Positions 1 through 5,966 of a DNA stretch of 10,291 bases are shown in pieces. Each line of letters opens with the position of its first letter. Positions within the stretch are counted from its first letter, which is position 1. The translations under genes and the position numbers were made by a program. A model generated the notes under the pieces. It had not been told where the DNA came from. It made no database searches and saw only the letters and a list, made by a program, of their open reading frames with translations. The stretch comes from Chlamydiota bacterium (GTDB taxonomy: Bacteria > Auribacterota > UBA3054 > B51-G9). The stretch lies in assembly GCA_030596365.1 (NCBI GenBank), contig JAUVKG010000061.1, forward strand, positions 1 to 10,291, in the 5' to 3' direction.

Positions 1-234
1 ATCCCATATAATTTTTCTCACTTTCTTTTTAGCTGTGATTGGTAATCGATCATAATCTGAGATAGTATTTGTCCATCCTTTGCCTTCAATGCCCAAAAGT
101 GCTGCGTCATACCATATTAATGTCCCGTTAGTATTTAAAACGCCATTTTTGGGGTTAATTATATTAGAAGAAGAAGCGGTTATTGGCGATATTATTGCCA
201 AACAAACAATTAGGGAAAAAAGTTTAATTTTCAT
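1..234 (-). CDS. SGNH/GDSL hydrolase copy B, N-terminal part (runs off left edge)
   Basis: The window holds the first 78 codons, beginning at the ATG at 234-232; the rest lies beyond position 1. Residues 1 to about 20 form a hydrophobic signal peptide. Residues 20-65 differ from the hydrolase at 4713-5819 at only 3 of 46 positions (S34N, S38T, V49I), sharing the motif IWYDAALLG. That start belongs to the N-terminal jelly-roll region preceding the GxDLY and SGNH domains, which cannot be seen here. Similarity drops sharply after residue 65. By homology to copy A it should be an exported esterase or deacylase acting on carbohydrate, but neither catalytic residues nor an intact 3' end can be confirmed. 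It lies downstream of a strong terminator (376-402), so it probably has its own promoter. No clear Shine-Dalgarno sequence precedes the start. Confidence 0.85.
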   Translation of the reverse strand, partial: MKIKLFSLIVCLAIISPITASSSNIINPKNGVLNTNGTLIWYDAALLGIEGKGWTNTISDYDRLPITAKKKVRKIIWD

Positions 235-253
235 TTAATTTTCATTTAATTTT
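223..253 (-). repeat. 11-bp tandem repeat spanning the SGNH copy B start codon
   Basis: The plus-strand unit tttaattttca occurs twice and is followed by a third partial unit. Because it contains the start codon, the minus strand has two ATGs 11 bp apart in different frames. The upstream ATG (245-243) opens a four-codon frame, MKIK, whose TGA overlaps the true ATG as ATGA. Replication slippage is the simplest origin. An effect on translation is possible but unproven. Confidence 0.7.
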
Positions 254-375
254 TTTTAATTAATAAAATAGAATTACATTGTCTGCCAATTCCAAATAAA
301 TTGGGGTTGCAGATGGAGGGGAAAAGACATTACCTGATTGTAGAAAGAATTGTAGAAATCTCTCAGGATTATGTG
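235..375 (-). other. Intergenic leader upstream of SGNH copy B
   Basis: This stretch between the terminator and SGNH copy B should contain that gene's promoter, but no convincing -35/-10 pair stands out. It holds an imperfect dyad at 283-313, in which CTGC and AATT pair with AATT and GCAG around a short loop (CCAATT at 286-291, AATTGG at 299-304). It also holds a 10-bp direct repeat, attgtagaaa, at 337-346 and 349-358 with 12-bp spacing. Either could be a protein-binding site, but there is no further support. There is no gene in this stretch. Confidence 0.35.
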
Positions 376-402
376 AAAAAAGGACGCCACAGACGGCGCC
401 CC
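376..402 (-). terminator. Rho-independent terminator after the PEP-CTERM gene
   Basis: Read on the minus strand, a GC-rich stem (395-401 paired with 382-388, 7 bp with one G-U pair) encloses a 6-nt loop and is followed directly by six T residues (381-376). It starts about 20 bp after the stop codon of the PEP-CTERM gene. Its strength contrasts with the AT-rich surroundings and marks the likely end of the long minus-strand operon. Confidence 0.85.
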
Positions 403-420
403 TTTAGGAAATTTAAATTA

Positions 421-1938
421 TTATTTTCTAAAAGCAAGTAATCCTAATAAACCAATAAAACCAAACGTAAAAGGTTCAGGAACCACTATTCCCCATCTTA
501 TTTCATCCAGATCACCTTGGAATAAACGAGTGGGTACAAAGAAATCTGAGCCGATAATAATATCTGTTACTCCCGGGGCTAATAAACCGGTTACAGTCGT
601 TGTATCGGTTACATAACCTTCACTGCTATTTCCAACGAAAACTTTCACGTTATTATTTGAGGCTGAGAAACTCAAATGATACCAAACATTTGGACTAAGA
701 ATTTTACTTGATGTGAAAAAATGCGGATTTCCGGCTGCATCGTAAACTAACATTAGTACTTTTCCATGTGTATCATCACCTGTATTTATAAGGTAAGCTT
801 TAACCGGATATGTCCATAACATTCCCGCGTAATTATCACCGGAAGCCTCTGGTACTCCGTTAAACCTGAAACACAAATCAAGGTCAAGATAATCTCCACC
901 GGGCCATGCGTTAGCTACAAATATTGAATCATTCCCGTCAAACGCAAGATAATCTCCACCATAAGGTGAGTTAGTTTCAAAAGTCGGCATTGTAGAATCA
1001 TCTCTTGCAATTCCCCAGTCGTTTGAGGCGTTCAAAATCGGTAAAACAGCAGTGCGGCCGCTCGAATTGTCGTCAGGGGTCTGGACACAATCAGGGTCTC
1101 CATTAGGCCACTGATTTGTAACTGATTCATCGCAATGTATAAGTCCACGATTGAATGAGTTGTCAGTGTAAGGCGGAAGAACAATTGGTGGTGGTCCAGG
1201 GATTCCAGGGATAGTACCAATACTTATTTCATCCATATCGCCATTTAAATAATTCGCCCAAGTTTGTTCATAACCTCCAATAACGATTGATTCGACTATA
1301 CCAGGGATTCCAGACGCAGCCTGTTGTGTATGTATATTACCATCAACATTTATTGTTGCGAGGTTGTTCGCATCAACTGTAACTTGAACATTATACCATT
1401 GGTTTGGCACCATTACTTTTGGTGAATGAATAAGAGATAAACTCTGTACCTGAAACGCTATATGAGGTGAAGTGCCTCCTACAAGCCAAACCGCCCAACC
1501 TGATTTGCTAGATACGAGTCCGTTTAGGGATTCATCAAATGAGCGATATCTGACATTAAACTCACAACTAAGTGTAGTGCCACCTCTCCATCCTGGATTT
1601 AAATAAATCGAATCATCTACACCGTCATAGCTATAATAGCTACCGCCGTATGGAGAGCCGCTCGTTAATGTAGGTCTTGTTTCCTCCATAATATACCAAG
1701 ATATAGGACATTGACACTTGTTCAAAATAGCGTCATTAGCAATCCGACCGCTTGAATTGTCGTCAGGAGTGAATCCCCAACCACCATTACCAGGAGGGCC
1801 AATACCAAGATATTCACTATCGCAGTGCAGAAGAGCAATAGTGTCTGTAGTGTCTACAAGGGCCAAAGCTGTATTACACACAACAAGCATTGCTAAGATT
1901 AAAGATAGTATAATAATTAAGTTTTTCATTTTTTTCAT
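421..1938 (-). CDS. Secreted two-domain lectin-like (LamG/concanavalin-type) protein with PEP-CTERM sorting signal
   Basis: This 505-residue protein is probably displayed on the cell surface or in the extracellular matrix. Residues 1-26 form a signal peptide with a lysine-rich start and hydrophobic core. Two related beta-rich domains follow, about 32-243 and 260-484, joined by a Pro/Gly-rich linker near 243-258. The repeats share HCD (38-40, 268-270), TPDDNSSGR (57-65, 287-295), SPYGG (95-99, 334-338) and GDxDEI (233-238, 475-480), the last typical of LamG/concanavalin-like folds. The C-terminus has PEP (487-489), a hydrophobic segment (about 490-503) and final Arg-Lys: the PEP-CTERM signature recognised by exosortase. 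No exosortase gene is in the window. The start at 1938 has no clear ribosome site; Met4 is an equally possible start. It follows oxidoreductase copy B by 50 bp. A glycan-binding role is inferred from the fold; no enzyme active site was recognised. Confidence 0.88.
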   Translation of the reverse strand: MKKMKNLIIILSLILAMLVVCNTALALVDTTDTIALLHCDSEYLGIGPPGNGGWGFTPDDNSSGRIANDAILNKCQCPISWYIMEETRPTLTSGSPYGGSYYSYDGVDDSIYLNPGWRGGTTLSCEFNVRYRSFDESLNGLVSSKSGWAVWLVGGTSPHIAFQVQSLSLIHSPKVMVPNQWYNVQVTVDANNLATINVDGNIHTQQAASGIPGIVESIVIGGYEQTWANYLNGDMDEISIGTIPGIPGPPPIVLPPYTDNSFNRGLIHCDESVTNQWPNGDPDCVQTPDDNSSGRTAVLPILNASNDWGIARDDSTMPTFETNSPYGGDYLAFDGNDSIFVANAWPGGDYLDLDLCFRFNGVPEASGDNYAGMLWTYPVKAYLINTGDDTHGKVLMLVYDAAGNPHFFTSSKILSPNVWYHLSFSASNNNVKVFVGNSSEGYVTDTTTVTGLLAPGVTDIIIGSDFFVPTRLFQGDLDEIRWGIVVPEPFTFGFIGLLGLLAFRK

Positions 1939-1988
1939 TTTTATTTATTAAATTTTTTCAGTTATTATAAAACATTAAATTCAAATGA

Positions 1989-3266
1989 TTACATCTTATA
2001 CTGTGGAATTTTCATCCATTCGCCGTTTTTAAGCGCCGATTTATTAGCTATAAATCCTGCCATTGTCATATTTAGCGCATCACAGATATCCACTTCGGGT
2101 TTTTTATCCAATATAATTGATCTGATATAATTATCCATTAAATAACCGTGTGAACCGCCATGACCGCCGGGAATAACTCCTGGCGGGAGCTGTGGTTTTT
2201 TAGTGTTTACAAGTGGTTTGTTGCCAATTTTCTGACCGTACACGCGCCCATTTTCGCCGCTGGCATTTGGCATATCCTTGCCTACTGCCATGCGAGACAT
2301 ACCGCCTTCACTTGTTTTAAGTAATGCGACTTGGGTGGCGAATGGATTATTATAGTCATTATTTCCAAGCATGAAGGTTTTTATAATACTTTTCATCCCC
2401 AAACACGACACCTCGGTAAAGCTTTTACCGGTAACACCAATATAATAGGCAGTGGCATGTGTGGGATACCACAAAGGGGGCACACCTTTACGCCAACCGT
2501 TAATATCAATGTTTCCTGTTTTAGGATTGTAACCGCCATATTGACCCGGACTATAATGATAATATTCGCCTTCAGAGTAGATTAACTTGCCTAAAGCACC
2601 GGCTTTGTATTCTTGTCGCCAGGCATAGCAATCTTCGTGGTAATATGATGTTTCGAACATCATATATTTCTTGCCACTTTTTTTAACGGCATTGAACAGC
2701 AATTCAGCATCTTTTTCCGCGTTGAAACCGAAAACCGCCGGAATGGCGGTAGCCGCATGTTTGCCGTGATTAAGTGCCATGGCAGCCAGACGCGCGTGAC
2801 TGGGAGCATCAGTAGCAATAAAAACGGCCTCAATATTCTTACCTTTTTTAATCATCTCTTCGCAGGAAGGATAAGTTTTTTTGCAATTGCAGGCTTTTGC
2901 CAGACCGGCACAACGACCAGGGTCGAGATCTGTTACAGCTACAACCTCAACATTTGGGGATGTCTGGAAGGAAAATTGCGCGCCGAATTGGCATAATCCA
3001 AAGCCGGCAATGCCAACCCGAACCTTGCGATCAGAAAAAGGTTTCCAGGGTTTACTACCGGCTGCAACAACCTTGCCGGTCTTATCAAAACCGGGAATAA
3101 TTTTGCCGTTAGCATTCCTGGGCACTTCAACTTTCGATTGTTTCGGTTTTACATCGGCTGCCATAGCCCGGCCAGCTATTCCGGATAAGCCAATAGTGAG
3201 TCCCGCGCTACTGATAGTCTGCATAAATTTTCGTCTTGAGATTGAGTTTCCATTTTTTTCTTTCAT
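1989..3266 (-). CDS. Tat-exported Gfo/Idh/MocA-family oxidoreductase, copy B
   Basis: This 425-residue NAD(P)-dependent sugar oxidoreductase-type protein is probably periplasmic. A twin-arginine signal is clear (SRRKFMQ at 10-16, hydrophobic stretch about 20-32, AMA near 34-36). The Rossmann domain covers about 81-200, with GIAGFG at 85-90 for nucleotide binding and VTDLD at 111-115. The C-terminal substrate domain follows, with H270 in a YPTHATAYY motif as a plausible catalytic or binding residue. The usual EKP motif after GKH reads A174-I175-P176, so the common catalytic lysine is absent; GH109-like members of this superfamily also depart from EKP at this point. The start is supported by GAGGT at 3273-3277, 6 nt upstream. 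It lies 29 bp after the M20 gene. It differs from copy A (5967-7244) at about 42 of 425 residues with no gaps. The substrate is unknown. Confidence 0.9.
   Translation of the reverse strand: MKEKNGNSISRRKFMQTISSAGLTIGLSGIAGRAMAADVKPKQSKVEVPRNANGKIIPGFDKTGKVVAAGSKPWKPFSDRKVRVGIAGFGLCQFGAQFSFQTSPNVEVVAVTDLDPGRCAGLAKACNCKKTYPSCEEMIKKGKNIEAVFIATDAPSHARLAAMALNHGKHAATAIPAVFGFNAEKDAELLFNAVKKSGKKYMMFETSYYHEDCYAWRQEYKAGALGKLIYSEGEYYHYSPGQYGGYNPKTGNIDINGWRKGVPPLWYPTHATAYYIGVTGKSFTEVSCLGMKSIIKTFMLGNNDYNNPFATQVALLKTSEGGMSRMAVGKDMPNASGENGRVYGQKIGNKPLVNTKKPQLPPGVIPGGHGGSHGYLMDNYIRSIILDKKPEVDICDALNMTMAGFIANKSALKNGEWMKIPQYKM
1989..3266 (-). repeat. Long direct repeat, unit B (oxidoreductase gene)
   Basis: This gene-length unit matches 5967-7244 at about 90% protein identity without gaps. 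A run of about 260 nt from 2641 has only three base differences from the other copy, including at silent sites. Similarity stops close to the start and stop codons, so the repeat covers the gene but not its flanks. Confidence 0.85.
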
Positions 3267-3272
3267 TTTTTT

Positions 3273-3277
3273 ACCTC
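3273..3277 (-). promoter_or_regulatory. Ribosome binding site of oxidoreductase copy B
   Basis: The minus strand reads GAGGT 6 nt before the ATG at 3266, one of the few clear Shine-Dalgarno sites in the window. It fixes the start at the residue matching that of copy A. Confidence 0.7.
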
Positions 3278-3295
3278 ATTAGTGTAAAGGTTATA

Positions 3296-4426
3296 TCAAA
3301 TAAAATAGACAGATTTACTTATTATTTTTTTATAAATTTTTACTGACTGCTCTATTTTATTTAGATAACAAAACTCATCCGTTTGATGACCTTGTTCAGG
3401 TTGTCCGGGTCCTAATATTACTGTTGGTACATTATCATACCAGGGTTGTATTACCGAGGCATCTGTTAAATAAGGTGCCGATGCCGGTAGTTTGGATTCA
3501 ATCCCCTCTGATTTACAAACTTCATAAACCGTCTGAATAAAAGCATTTTTTTCATCGGTGTAGCAAGCATTAAGATTGACAAACGGTTCCAATGTAACTT
3601 CTTCTCCAAGTTCATCTTTTAACATTTGTAATGCGTCAGCACTTGGCAACTTTTTTGTTAAACGAACGTCAATTGTAAATTCAGCTCTATCAGGCACTGA
3701 GTTAAAATTCATTCCACCTTTTATTGTGCCGACATTAAGAGTAGGCAATCCAAGCAACTCATCTTTTTCAACATTAAATTCAAATTTCTCCAGTTTCAAT
3801 ATCGCTCTGGCAGCTTTATAAATTGCATTTTCACCTTTGTGCGGCGTTGAAGAATGTACTGCAACACCTTGCGTGCTCGCATTTATAAATAAACCGCCCT
3901 TATGGCCTGTAATAGGAATATTAGCCGTTGGCTCAGCAATAATAAGTCCACTTGCTTTTCCGATATTATATTTTTTCGAACATAAATTCCGTGCGCCGGA
4001 ACAGCCGGTTTCTTCGTCTGCGGTAAGAAAAATACGTATCCCTTTTTTTGGATGATTTTCATTAAAAATCTGAATGGCCGCACAAATGATTGCAGCGACT
4101 CCGCTTTTCATATCACTTGCTCCACGCCCGAAAATTTTACCGTTTATTATTTCTCCTTTAAAAGGATCTACATTCCATTTCTTTGAACTTAACGGCACAA
4201 CATCAAGATGACCGCAAAGTACAATTGGCGAAAATTTATCTGTAACGCCTTTTTCAGCAATTAAATGACAACGATTCTCCGACAGTTTCGGGTATTTCAC
4301 ATTAAACCCGTGACTGACAAGCATTTTACCGATAAATTCAGCAATTTGCTTTTCATTTCCCGGTGGATTTATAGTTTCAAACCGGATAAGTTTTTGAGTT
4401 AACAATATTTCTTCTTTTAAATTCAT
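3296..4426 (-). CDS. M20-family zinc metallohydrolase (ArgE/DapE type)
   Basis: This 376-residue cytoplasmic amidohydrolase has no signal peptide. The di-zinc site is complete by comparison with DapE/ArgE enzymes: H73 and D75 in GHLDVVP, bridging D105 in GASDMKSG, catalytic E138 with ligand E139 in ADEETG, E165 in AEPT, and H347 in GHQTDEF. H191 fits the dimerisation-domain histidine. The family removes acyl groups from N-acyl amino acids or cuts small peptides (acetylornithine, succinyl-diaminopimelate and others), and the sequence alone does not decide the substrate. No Arg or Lys biosynthesis gene is nearby, so a catabolic deacylase role fits the context better. The start has no Shine-Dalgarno site. 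A transposon-like element ends 22 bp upstream, and without it the start would lie 17 nt after the SGNH copy A stop codon, suggesting former coupling. The next gene begins 29 bp downstream. Confidence 0.88.
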   Translation of the reverse strand: MNLKEEILLTQKLIRFETINPPGNEKQIAEFIGKMLVSHGFNVKYPKLSENRCHLIAEKGVTDKFSPIVLCGHLDVVPLSSKKWNVDPFKGEIINGKIFGRGASDMKSGVAAIICAAIQIFNENHPKKGIRIFLTADEETGCSGARNLCSKKYNIGKASGLIIAEPTANIPITGHKGGLFINASTQGVAVHSSTPHKGENAIYKAARAILKLEKFEFNVEKDELLGLPTLNVGTIKGGMNFNSVPDRAEFTIDVRLTKKLPSADALQMLKDELGEEVTLEPFVNLNACYTDEKNAFIQTVYEVCKSEGIESKLPASAPYLTDASVIQPWYDNVPTVILGPGQPEQGHQTDEFCYLNKIEQSVKIYKKIISKSVYFI

Positions 4427-4448
4427 GTCAAATGTTTTAATTTTTAAG

Positions 4449-4465
4449 TAGTCGTCCCTTAAAAA
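4449..4465 (+). repeat. Left terminal inverted repeat of the element
   Basis: This 17-bp end, including the flanking TA, is perfectly complementary to 4730-4746. On the minus strand it contributes a TTGACT box (4469-4464) 17 nt before an AT-rich TTAAAA, a weak candidate for an outward promoter towards the M20 gene. Confidence 0.85.
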
Positions 4466-4636
4466 GTCAAATTCGAGGCGATTACAAGGCGATAAACCGC
4501 AGGCGTATTTGTATTACGTCAAGGTGAAATCAACGCGGTAATTGACCGAATTTGGCTTTATACCGATTTTAAATTTTCTGATTATTAAAATTTATTTGCA
4601 AAAATTATGTTAAATTTTTAACTTTTTTATTATCCT

Positions 4637-4678
4637 TTTTGCAAGCTTTTTCGGGGTTTTTCCAAAAAACTTGCAAAA
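4637..4678. repeat. Hairpin inside the element
   Basis: TTTTGCAAG (4637-4645) pairs with CTTGCAAAA (4670-4678), and the stem extends inward through a T-rich/A-rich stretch after one mismatch. No U-tract follows on either strand, so it is more likely structural than a terminator. Confidence 0.7.
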
Positions 4679-4712
4679 CTTCACGGGCTATTTTATAGTC
4701 AAAGCCCCTTGT

Positions 4713-5819
4713 TTACTGATAAAAATCGGTTTTTAAGGGACGACTAAATATTGGTTTAAGGCATTTAATATAAACATCTGCTTGTCTCGTCATACCTAAA
4801 TCATTAAAATGGCATGCATCTACAGTTGCTTCACCATCTGTTCCCAGCATATTTTTATTTGATAAAAAGTAAAGATTTTTGTCGCCTTTTTTTATTAATT
4901 TAGCATATATCTTTCGTAATATACCACCTTTAACTGTGGGTAGATCATTGAAATTAGAATCTTCTACAAGAATAATAGGTGTGGTTGGATGGCTTTTCCT
5001 GAGTCTTTTAACAAATGGTTCTACACGTTCAGAAACCATTTCCTGAGTCATATTCCATAAGGTATCTAAAACATAAATATTTGGATTAAGTTCAGATATT
5101 AAATTCGCTAACTCTATCTCCATTTTACCATTGGCTGCAAAACCCAGGTTTATGATAGAGACATTAAGCTTGCGACCGATTATTGAAGTCGTTATCATTC
5201 CGGGTCGAGAAGCGCAACCACCTTGTGTTATTGAAGTGCCATAAAAAACGATCGAACGAGTTGGAGAAAAAACTTTAGATAAATATTTCCCTTTTGGGAT
5301 TCCAATATTAAGTGATTTTAATCCGTTATATATTGGGAAATATATTACATATTCCTGACTGACCGGTAAAGTAAATTTAACGGAGTTAGAAATGTTATAA
5401 GGCCGACCATTCGCGCAAAATCTTAATTCACCTTCCTTATTTCTGGCATATAAATCTATTCCGCTAACACCGGTTGCAGGCATGTGCGGCATATCCAATC
5501 CCGATTTAGTAAGAGTCCAACTTACATTAATGGTTTTAGCATCTGTTTTAAAGCGAACTAAAAGACCTGAAGGAAATTTGCTTCGATTCCACACCTCTTT
5601 TCTTACAATTTCTTCTGCTTTAGATGGTAATCGATCATAATCCGAGATAGTATTTGTCCATCCTTTACCTTCAACTCCCAAAAGCGCTGCGTCATACCAT
5701 ATTAATGACCCGTTAGTACTTAAAACGCCATTTTTGGGATTAATTATATTAGAAGAAGAAGCATTCATTGATAATATTATTGCTAAACAAATAAATATGA
5801 AAAAAGGTTTAAGTTTCAT
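4713..5819 (-). CDS. Exported SGNH/GDSL hydrolase with GxDLY N-terminal domain, copy A (3' end replaced by element)
   Basis: This 368-residue protein is likely a periplasmic or secreted carbohydrate esterase. Residues 1-21 form a signal peptide. A beta-sandwich N-terminal domain (about 35-180) has the family motif GIDLY at 120-124. The SGNH domain (about 188-355) shows nucleophile S196 in YGTSIT, block II glycine G226 (LGFAAN), N256 in the DTLWN block and the D334-x-x-H337 pair, so the active site looks intact. The architecture matches the Pfam GxDLY plus Lipase_GDSL_3 pairing, whose members act on acylated sugars or polyketides. The final ten residues (359-368) come from the transposon-like element; the uninterrupted gene would have ended ...CLKPIFT, one residue after F358. 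The catalytic domain precedes this point, so activity is probably retained. No Shine-Dalgarno site precedes the start. The upstream oxidoreductase lies 147 bp away, with a hairpin between them. Confidence 0.9.
   Translation of the reverse strand: MKLKPFFIFICLAIILSMNASSSNIINPKNGVLSTNGSLIWYDAALLGVEGKGWTNTISDYDRLPSKAEEIVRKEVWNRSKFPSGLLVRFKTDAKTINVSWTLTKSGLDMPHMPATGVSGIDLYARNKEGELRFCANGRPYNISNSVKFTLPVSQEYVIYFPIYNGLKSLNIGIPKGKYLSKVFSPTRSIVFYGTSITQGGCASRPGMITTSIIGRKLNVSIINLGFAANGKMEIELANLISELNPNIYVLDTLWNMTQEMVSERVEPFVKRLRKSHPTTPIILVEDSNFNDLPTVKGGILRKIYAKLIKKGDKNLYFLSNKNMLGTDGEATVDACHFNDLGMTRQADVYIKCLKPIFSRPLKTDFYQ
4730..4746 (-). repeat. Right terminal inverted repeat of the element
   Basis: This is the exact reverse complement of 4449-4465. 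It is translated as part of SGNH copy A: the codons from S359 onward lie in this repeat and the adjacent element interior. Confidence 0.85.
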
Positions 5820-5893
5820 TTTATTTTTTAAAATGAGTTTTAATTAAATACTAATGTTTAACTAAATATTAACTCGGCGGAGTTTATAAATTC

Positions 5894-5932
5894 GTAGTCT
5901 TCCCAAGATACTTACGTATTTAGGAAGACTAC
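5894..5932. repeat. Intergenic hairpin between oxidoreductase and SGNH copy A (possible attenuator)
   Basis: GTAGTCTTCC (5894-5903) pairs perfectly with GGAAGACTAC (5923-5932), and an inner ATAC/GTAT pairing (5908-5911, 5916-5919) extends the structure. It lies 34 bp after the oxidoreductase stop. The following minus-strand sequence is AT-rich but has no clean U-run, so a partial terminator, attenuator or RNA-processing site is more likely than a full terminator. The rest of the 5820-5966 gap shows nothing else supportable. Confidence 0.6.
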
Positions 5933-5966
5933 ATTGTTTATACTATAAAATTAACAATACAATAAC

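Larger units (their letters stand above)
4449..4746. mobile_element. MITE-like non-coding element, 294 bp, TA-flanked, with terminal inverted repeats
   Basis: The termini TAGTCGTCCCTTAAAAA (4449-4465) and its exact reverse complement (4730-4746) form a 17-bp perfect inverted repeat. Its outermost TA on each side fits a TA target duplication, leaving a 294-bp element (4451-4744) with 15-bp repeats. TA duplication is typical of IS630/Tc1-mariner transposases. No transposase is encoded, so it would be a non-autonomous element moved in trans. The interior is rich in secondary structure: 4463-4485 pairs imperfectly with 4538-4559, and 4637-4651 pairs with 4664-4678. It lies across the 3' end of SGNH copy A and supplies that gene's last ten codons and stop. 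Removing it with one TA restores an in-frame TAA at the junction, strong internal evidence for insertion. The family assignment is inference. Confidence 0.85.

Noticed and set aside
883..960. Short repeat aagataatctccacc, two copies 60 bp apart, as a regulatory or CRISPR-like repeat
   Set aside because: Both copies encode the same Gly-Gly-Asp-Tyr-Leu segment inside the PEP-CTERM gene; there are only two and no array.
2881..3282. Plus-strand open frame of 133 codons opposite oxidoreductase copy B
   Set aside because: It lies fully antisense to a clear gene, its product resembles no family I know, and a similar antisense frame appears opposite copy A only because the genes are near-identical.
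4637..4678. Hairpin in the element as a transcription terminator
   Set aside because: No U-rich tail follows it on either strand, and it lies within a structure-rich mobile element.
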